Positions 56,680 to 64,000 of a stretch of DNA of 64,000 nt are shown here, in pieces. The first letter of the stretch is position 1; each line of letters starts with the position of its first letter. Below the pieces are notes generated by a model that saw only the letters and a program-made list of their open reading frames with translations, made no database searches and had not been told where the DNA came from. Source of the DNA: Armigeres subalbatus (taxonomy: Eukaryota; Arthropoda; Insecta; Diptera; Culicidae); contig NW_026942683.1 in the NCBI RefSeq assembly GCF_024139115.2, forward strand, positions 1 through 64,000, read 5' to 3'. Made by a program: the position numbers and the translations under genes.

Positions 56680-59180
56680 TTACTGGCTTAAACCCTTTTA
56701 TTAATATCTAATAGGATAAACAAACAAAAGTGAATGTCATTAGGGTTTATATGCGTATTATGGGCTCTGTACGAATGGTGCACTTCCGAATTAATGAACC
56801 ACCACTAGTATTACCGCTCATTGCAAACAATGTCTATTGAAACGTTTCTGCTCTTTTTATTCGTTTTCCATGTCCTATTCACACTATTCATTCCCTATTC
56901 ACTACCCTAATTCTAACCGTAGAATGTCGTTATTTTGTCTCTGATTTTGTCGTCGATAAGTGACTCACCTTGTACACAGTACAACATCTATATGAAAGCC
57001 CGCCGATTTTCAAAATACGCTGTTTAGCCATCAAGTCGTTTTGCTACGAGCCGAAAGCATCATTTATCATTTTATCCGTCTTTCTGCTGAATTTCCATAT
57101 ATAAAATAAGCAACAATTTTATTTCAAAGAATCTTATTTTAAAATTTAAATTTATCTAGCGATTAATATCAGAACACTGTTGTTTTTCCATTTTCCTGAT
57201 GTGTCAATTGCACAACGAGCCTTTTGATTCAACATGCTTGCTAACAGTTCAACAGTTAATAGTAAGAGTTTAGTAACATGTATATTGAGACCTGAAGGCA
57301 GGCATTGAAAAAATCAGATCATGAGAAAAATCAGTTAATCTAAGCCAACTTGATGCTCTTCCGCGGGGCAAGTTATGAGCTTCCTAAGATCTTTGAAATT
57401 GGACGTTAGATGATTTATATTTGAGACAGGCAGCCCAGGACTGGAAGTCTCGCTAATAAAAACAAATCAAAAATTACCGTTTAATGGTCTTTAACACTCA
57501 CCAATGGAAGCTTATTGAGTGAAGCGAATCACTTGGTAAAACAACAATGAGCGTCGTTCCGATGCGCTGATAGCAGAAGCCATTCAAGCATTCTAAAATG
57601 AAGACCTCTATGAGTCTGGAACTCTAGTACACTGAATGGGAGGCGTTGATACTTTCTCTCGACTATCTTATCGTTGCTTCAAATACCTCACCACGGCTTG
57701 GCTTGGTGTTGCTCATTGTTTATCACGCAACGATCGCTCCTACTCGTTGTTTGGCATCCATCTGAGTGAGGCAGTTCACTCATTGGCTATGGATGTAGCA
57801 TGATTGAAGCATAGAAAGAGGTTTGGTTTTAGTGAGTCGAGTGTAGATTCCTCGCACTCGCTTGACCAATGTTGCTGAATGCAGTTTTCGTTACCATTTT
57901 CTAAAACAACAGAACGTCTTATGCCTCGCATTCTTTTCCCATAATGTCAGCAATGTGCACAGAACTTTCTTTCAATCACACCACAAGAAAGTTTGCTTCT
58001 ATCAAAATCCATTTAAGAATCCGAAATTTAGCACATTTAGTCATCTGATCCGTCGGATGGCTATTTGATTTATATGATGAATTATGATAAAACAAGCATT
58101 TCGGTGAAATTTATATGAGATGTCACTGAAGTCAGCACTTCAATGGACTACTATATAACGTTTTTATCACTAATTTTTTTTGTAAGGACATGGCCGACGC
58201 TATTGTTAATTTCAAATATTATTTATTACTAGCTTTATGTCCCTTGCTCGGAATTTCCAGTTTGGTTTTCAGTTTTTACAATCAGGAAAAGATAAAACCA
58301 ATTGGTCAACAAGTAATTTTGTTAACTTATTGATACTTCATCATTTGATTAAAGAAGGTTTATGGAAACATTGACTGATCTTGAAATGGATCGTTGGTTA
58401 GAATAGGCTTTTCCGGCAAACTCAATTGCTAAAGAAGGAAAACATCCACCGATGCTTCATCCCGGGCAAACGCCCATTTGAAGAAGGGATCACACCACCC
58501 ATTGCATTAATCCAGGCAAATGCCTACTTTAAAAAGCAATCACATCCACCATTCAGAAAAACACATTAATCATTGCTTTCACTGGGCAACATGATTCCGA
58601 TGAAGTAACAATTATCATCGCTATATACCCAGCAAATGCATCTTTCTATGAAAGATTTTTCTGATGCTGTTCATAATTATTCAAATGCCCTTCATTCGAA
58701 TGACCTCAAGCCAAATAGTGTTATTTTAATGGCCTGCTTCATTCAGAGATATGTAATTTTCAGGAAATGCCATATTCTGAATATGTGTATCGGTAAGAAT
58801 CATTTTGGGAAATATCATTTTCGTTGAAGTCATTTTTGGGGAAATGTTATTACGGAAAATGTTATGTTCGAGGATTTGCTATTTTGAGAAATTCGGAAAT
58901 TTATTTTTGAGCATTGTACAATGTGAAAGAACCTCAGATAACTAAATAGGAGGATTTTGAATTAAGTCGTTTTCCAAACAATATGCAACCCCAATAACCT
59001 CCGTATTCCAAAAGTTTCTCCCAGCCTCTCTATAATAGTTTTGGGCGAGCGTGTTTACAAATTAGGTTTGAATTGACCATGGTAAAAGGTATACTAAACT
59101 GTTCGTTTAATAAATATACCTCTCTCTCATTCAGCTATGACTCTCCTATCCAGTCTGATACAGTCTTCCTTAAACAGAAA
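56680..59180. other. No recognisable gene
   Basis: AT-rich spacer. A segment at about 58450-58620 has GGGCAAACGCCCATTTGAAG-type phrases repeated with variation, similar in style to 41570-41790. No coding frame is supported. Confidence 0.35.
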
Positions 59181-59184
59181 TATG

Positions 59185-61610
59185 GGTTCCAAATTTGGTG
59201 GACATCGTAAATGGGTTCAAAAGTTATGCTGAATTGATCGATTACTAAACAACCCTCTCCACATCATTCCCTTTTAAAATGACCTACCATCATGCACTAA
59301 AGTTGTTTCCTCAGGACATACAATATTTGATAAATTTGGTAGAAATCAGCCAAGGGGTTCAAAAGGTACACTGAGTTGTTCAATAACTTAGCGATACCCT
59401 CTGCCCACACCCTCCCCTTTTCCATAAAAATCCCCAACCTCCCTATCGTCATCTCCTAAAGATAAAGAATGTGTTCCAAATTTGGTAGAAATCGGCCAAG
59501 GGTTCAAAGGTACACTAGGTTGATCAAAACTTAGCGATACCCTTATCTCACACCTCCTCCTTTTTCAAAAGGCATCCCTAACCCCCTATCGTCATCTCCT
59601 AAAGATAAATAATGTGTGTTCCAAATTTGTAGAAATCAGCTAAGGGTTCAAAAGGTACACTGATTTGATCAATAACTTAGCGATAACCCACCCCACCCTC
59701 CCCTTTTCCATAAAGCATCCCTAACCCCTATCGTCATCTCCTAAAGATAAAGAATTGTGTTCCAAATTTGGTAGAAATCGGCCAATGGGTTCAAAAGGTA
59801 CACTGAGTTGATAAAACTTAGCAATACCCCTCCCCACCTCCCCCTTTTTCCAAATAGCATCCCTAACCCCTCTATCGTCGATTAAGATGAAGAATGTGTG
59901 TTCAAGGGGATCAAAGGTACACTGGGTTGATCAAAACTTAGCGATACTCCTCCTCCACACCCTCCCCTTTTCCAAATAGCATGCTTAACTCCCTATCGTC
60001 GTCTCCTTAAGATGAAGAATGTTGTTCCAAATTTGGTAGAAATCGCAGGGGTTCAAAAGGTACACTGAGTTGATCAAAACTTGCAATACACCTCCCCACA
60101 CCTCCCCTTTTCCAAAAGGCATCCCTAACCCCCTATCGTCGTCTCCTTAAGATGAAAGATGTGTGTTCCCAATTTGGTAGAAATCGGCCAAGGGGTTCAA
60201 AAGGTACACTGAGTTGATCAAAAACTTGGCGATACTCCTCCTCCACCTCCCCTTTCAAATAGCATCCTCTATCGATTCTCCTAAAGATAAAGAATGTGTG
60301 TTCCAAATTTGGTAGAAATCGGCAAGGGTGCAAAAGGTACACTGAGTTAGATCAAAAACTTAGCGATACTCCTCCTCCACACCTCCTCCTTTTTCCAAAT
60401 GCATCCCTAACCCCCTATCGTCGTCTCCTTAAGATGAAGAATGTTTTTCCAAATTTGGTAGAAATCGGCCAAGGGGTTCAAAGGTACACTGAGTTGATCA
60501 AAACTTAGCAATACACCTCCCCACACCTCCCCTCTTTCCAAATAGCATCCCTAACCCCTATCGTCGTCTCCTTAAGATGAATGTGTGTTCCCAATTTGGT
60601 AGAAATCGGCCAAGGGGTTCAAAAGGTACACTGGGTTGATCAAAAACCTAGCGATACTCCTCTTTCCACACCTCCCCTTTTCCAAATGGCATCCCTAACT
60701 CCCTATGGTCGTCTCCTTAAGATGAAGAATGTGTCTTCCAAATTTGGTTGAAATCGGCCAAGGGTTCAAAGGCACTAGGTTGATCAAAACTTAGCGATAC
60801 CCTTCTCACACTCTCCCTTTTTCCAAATAGCATCCCTAACCCCTATCGTCGTCTCCTAAAGATAAAAATTTGTGTTCCAAATTTGGTGAAATCGCTAAGG
60901 GGTTCAAAGGTACACTGGTTTGAGCAATAACTGCGATAACCCTCCCCTTTTCCATAAAGCATCCCTAACCTCCCTATCGTCATCTCCTAAAGATAGTGAA
61001 TGTGTGTTCCAATTTGGTAAAATCGAAAGGGGTTCGAAAGGTACACTGATTTGATAACAGCGATAACCCTCCCCACACCTCCCCTTTTCCATAAAGCATC
61101 CCTAACCCCTATCGTCATCTCCTAAAGATAAAGAATGTGTGTTCCAATTTGGTAGAAATCGGCCAAGGGTTTCAAAAGGTACACTGAGGTGATCAATAAC
61201 AGCAATACCCCCACACATCCCCTTTTCAAAGAGCATCCCCTATCGTCATCTCCTAAAGATAAAAATGTGTGTCCCAAATTTGGTAGAAATCGGCCAAGGG
61301 GTTCAAAAGGTACACTAGTTGATCAAAAACTTAGGATACCCTCCCCACACCCTCCCCTTTTTCAAATAGCATCCCTAACCCCTTATCGTCGTCTCCTTAA
61401 GATGAAGAATGTGTCCCAAATTTGGTAGAAATCGGCCAAGGGGTTCAAAAGGTACACTGAGTTGATCAAAAACTTAGCAATATCCCTCCCCACACCTCCC
61501 CAGTTTCCAAATAGCATCCCCTAACCCCCTATCGTCGTCTCCTTAAGATGAAGATAGTGTGTTCCAAATTTGGTTGAAATCAGTCAATGGGTTCGAAGTT
61601 TGCTGGAACA
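59185..61610 (+). repeat. ~140-bp tandem array, about 18 copies
   Basis: Units share CCAAATTTGGTAGAAATCGG, GGGTTCAAAAGGTACACTGA, a C-rich CTCCCCACACCTCCCC stretch and ATCGTCGTCTCCTTAAGATG. Spacing is about 130-150 bp. Copies vary by many short indels. The array ends in ACATACATACAAACATAC, a microsatellite often seen at the 3' ends of insect retroelements, so the unit may derive from an amplified element tail. Confidence 0.95.
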
Positions 61611-61995
61611 TACATACAAACATACATACAAACATACAAACATTGAGTTTTATATTATGGATTAAATTTGTATTATGAAATTGGCTAATTGTTTACATTA
61701 TCGTTTGATTACCTTCTTGATTTTGTTTCAATTTTTTTGAGCTACAATCTTCGAGTATGAATAAAATCGCAAAATGACAATTATGAACACTGCATCACTT
61801 AAACACCTCCGCATACTTGGTAGTACATATTCTAAATATTTAGCTTCAATCATGCAAACAAAAAAAAAATAAAATTTTGATGAAATTTTTCCTGTTTAAC
61901 ATCCCCATTTTGCATTAAAATCCAGTCGTTGCCAAAATCGGAAGGGCTGTATAGAAGAAATGGACACCAATTACAAGATCTGAATCTAATCAAAA

Positions 61996-62255
61996 TTAGG
62001 GTCTCCAGTGACGCCTGCAAAGGCGTAGGATTGATAATCCGAGATGGTGAGTTCGATTCTCGGTCCGGTCTAGGATGTTTTCGGGTTGAAACTTTCAGGC
62101 ATAGTGTACCCATTGTACTTGCCACACAACATGCATAATCATGCAATAGCGAGCATAGACAAGCTTTCAATTATAACTAAGGAAATGCTAATGAATTCTT
62201 GAAAATCAGTCCAAGTTCCAGTTGGAATGTAGAGCCATAGAAGAAAAGAAGAATG
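61996..62255 (+). mobile_element. tRNA-derived SINE, second family, uninterrupted copy
   Basis: It starts GGTCTCCAGTGACGCCTGC, has the B box GAGTTCGATTCTCGG and the body motif CATAGTGTACCCATTGTACT, and ends TTGGAATGTAGAGCC before an A/G-rich tail. It is the reference that shows the copy at 8877-10085 is interrupted. Confidence 0.85.
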
Positions 62256-64000
62256 AAAAAATCAGAAGGATTATGCTAGACACAACCCCTACGTAACTAC
62301 TAAGGCAGTTTTTCCATTAAGGATATAGTGCCATCATGCATGAATATTTTTGGAAAATTTATTTGATTACTTATTGTCACTGGTTTCGAACAAAACTAGC
62401 GATATCTTGAATATGAAAATTGTTGGATAACAATTGTTTTAAAATTAACTATGAAAACCTTCCTCAGTGTAATAATGCCTTTCTTGGATCAGTCCTACAT
62501 TTGGGTTTTGAAGCATTTGATGAAATATTTCAATAGAAGAAGGTAGCATCCTCTTTTCCGTTTTGGTGCATCACTAGAAATCATAAATGTCAATCATAGT
62601 ACCAAAACCAAATTAATTTGGGTGTGATGCGCGGAGTTGCGGACGTTAAGCGTTACGGACAGGAAAAGAGTGTGTGTTTACAATCTAACTCCCACTATCT
62701 GGCAGGTGTCACCAGTGTTGGTCAGTCAAATTCCATCAGAATCATGCCCAGAGGTTTGCTCATGGTTCAATCAATTGCATCATTGCATGAAATTTACTGT
62801 TCTTCATTGTTGAATGCATTGAATTAACTGTTTTCGTCTAAACAGTAGCTAATAATTGCATTTACAAAACATACGCCTTGATTGCGTTTTGACGCTTTTC
62901 GATATAATTTTTCGGGAGTAAGCGAAGCGATGCGATTCTAGAAACTCAAGCGCTCCCCTACATAATCGCAGGGAGTTAGCTTCGATTTGAGTATGATTCT
63001 ACCAACACTGAATGTCACCATGGATAAAATATTCTGCAACCATTTATTAATATCATTGCAAGACTTTTGAATCAGGGAGCAAGAAGGTGATATCTCTATT
63101 GTAACTCATATAGCCCGTTTCAAGACGTATGCGTTCCAGGCTTTTTCGTGTACAATAAGTACGCATGTGCACCACGTATTATAAAAACTTCTGATTCACA
63201 CACTCCTGAATCAAAGTTAAATCTTTCTGATTCAGTCGCGCATTTAATCGGACAAATATATTGGGCCGATTTAAATATTTTAAAATAGTCTCTCCTCCCT
63301 TCGGATTGTTTGCTCAAAATACCAATTTGAGGGCAACAAAAAATTCCGGTAAATTTTGAGAACTTTCAAAGGTTCTTTAACAAATCCGAGAAGTTTTTAA
63401 TTTTTTTCATTAGCAATACGTAACTACCAACTCAAAACAGTTATGAATATAATGAGTGATTAATGATTGAATGTAAAAATCTATGATTAGTGATTAGTGA
63501 TTAATGATTAAATCATATTTTTTGTATGATTATGATTAATAAATAAATAATGATTAAATAACCCGTTATTCATTAATCATGATTAAATCTATGATTAATC
63601 ACTAATGCTCTGCGTATAATCAAATATACTATATTAACAATATGATTCACTCTCACGAAATTTTGGCGACACCACATGTGGCGCCAACTCGCGTCCAAAA
63701 GGATCGATACACACGTAAATCGAACTACCCAAAATATGACGATCGTTTTACACACACTTCAAAATGTCATCATGAAAAAAATAGGGATGCTTGATGTTTT
63801 TTTTTGCAAACTTAATCGATTATGTTTAATCGAATGCAAACGGAAAATCAAATGTTGTTTGTAGTTTAACTAATAACTAACATCTAAGACGATCCCCACC
63901 GATGTGTATCCAAATGAGTGTCTAGTATAGGAACGAAATGCGTTCATATTTTATTTATGCACTTGTTCTCGCACCGGTTGTTTCTATCAAGGTTGTTGAA
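62256..64000. other. No recognisable gene
   Basis: AT-rich. A GATTAATGATT-type block is at 63440-63605, like 48490-48857. Near 62900-63000 an AAGCGATGCGATTCTAGAAACTC-type segment with an inverted partner suggests a small MITE. No coding frame is convincing. Confidence 0.35.

Overview
The window looks like part of a large, repeat-rich mosquito genome, most likely an Aedes-type culicine. This rests on two tRNA-derived SINE families (one looks like Feilai), a Ty3/gypsy element, Jockey/R1/I-type LINE remnants, many MITEs and foldback elements, AT-rich spacers and very long introns. The species is inferred; no marker in the window fixes it.

The one host gene I can recognise lies on the minus strand. 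Three short GC-rich exons encode a diacylglycerol kinase of the PH-containing (type II, delta/eta-like) class: the end of a PH domain (48188-48045), the start of the first C1 domain plus the linker and first half of the catalytic domain (47971-47592), and the next piece of the catalytic domain (15398-15264). A 73-nt intron separates the first two. An intron of about 32.2 kb (15399-47591) separates the second and third, so most of the window is one intron packed with transposons. Several small indels, mostly losses of one or two bases beside runs of one base, break the exon reading frames, and the rest of C1a and all of C1b are absent. I cannot tell assembly error from true decay. The gene's 5' exons and its later exons are not found here.

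Layout by region. 1-1.3 kb: unassigned. 1.3-8.6 kb: a hAT-like DNA element (8-bp duplication) carrying a nested palindromic MITE, a structurally complete Ty3/gypsy LTR retrotransposon (minus strand, identical 5-bp duplications) and a Feilai-like SINE. 8.9-10.2 kb: a second SINE family split by an 882-bp foldback. 10.3-11.3 kb: a retroelement zinc-knuckle gene split by a 690-bp element with a 9-bp duplication. 11.8-14.7 kb: dispersed repeat, hairpin, 8-bp minisatellite, MITE, and a foldback with a pyrimidine-rich core. 15.3 kb: diacylglycerol kinase exon. 16.1-19.7 kb: Jockey/CR1-like LINE (plus strand). 20-22.2 kb: large inverted repeat of GAATTCC-type units. 26.8-33.0 kb: giant foldback with ~540-bp inverted ends and divergent arrays of a ~160-bp unit. 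34-41 kb: MITEs and low-complexity tracts. 41.8-45.1 kb: R1/I-like LINE (minus strand). 45.5-46.3 kb: palindromes. 47.6-48.2 kb: diacylglycerol kinase exons. 48.5-64 kb: sequence gap, SINE, short relative of the giant foldback, unidentified coding-like stretch, LINE ORF1 fragment, ~140-bp tandem array, SINE.

Apart from diacylglycerol kinase, every recognisable protein-coding segment belongs to a retroelement and is broken. Long open frames over the CTTCTTGT, CTTCCTT and GAAGAAG tracts are repeat artefacts. I found no CRISPR array, rRNA or free-standing tRNA gene.
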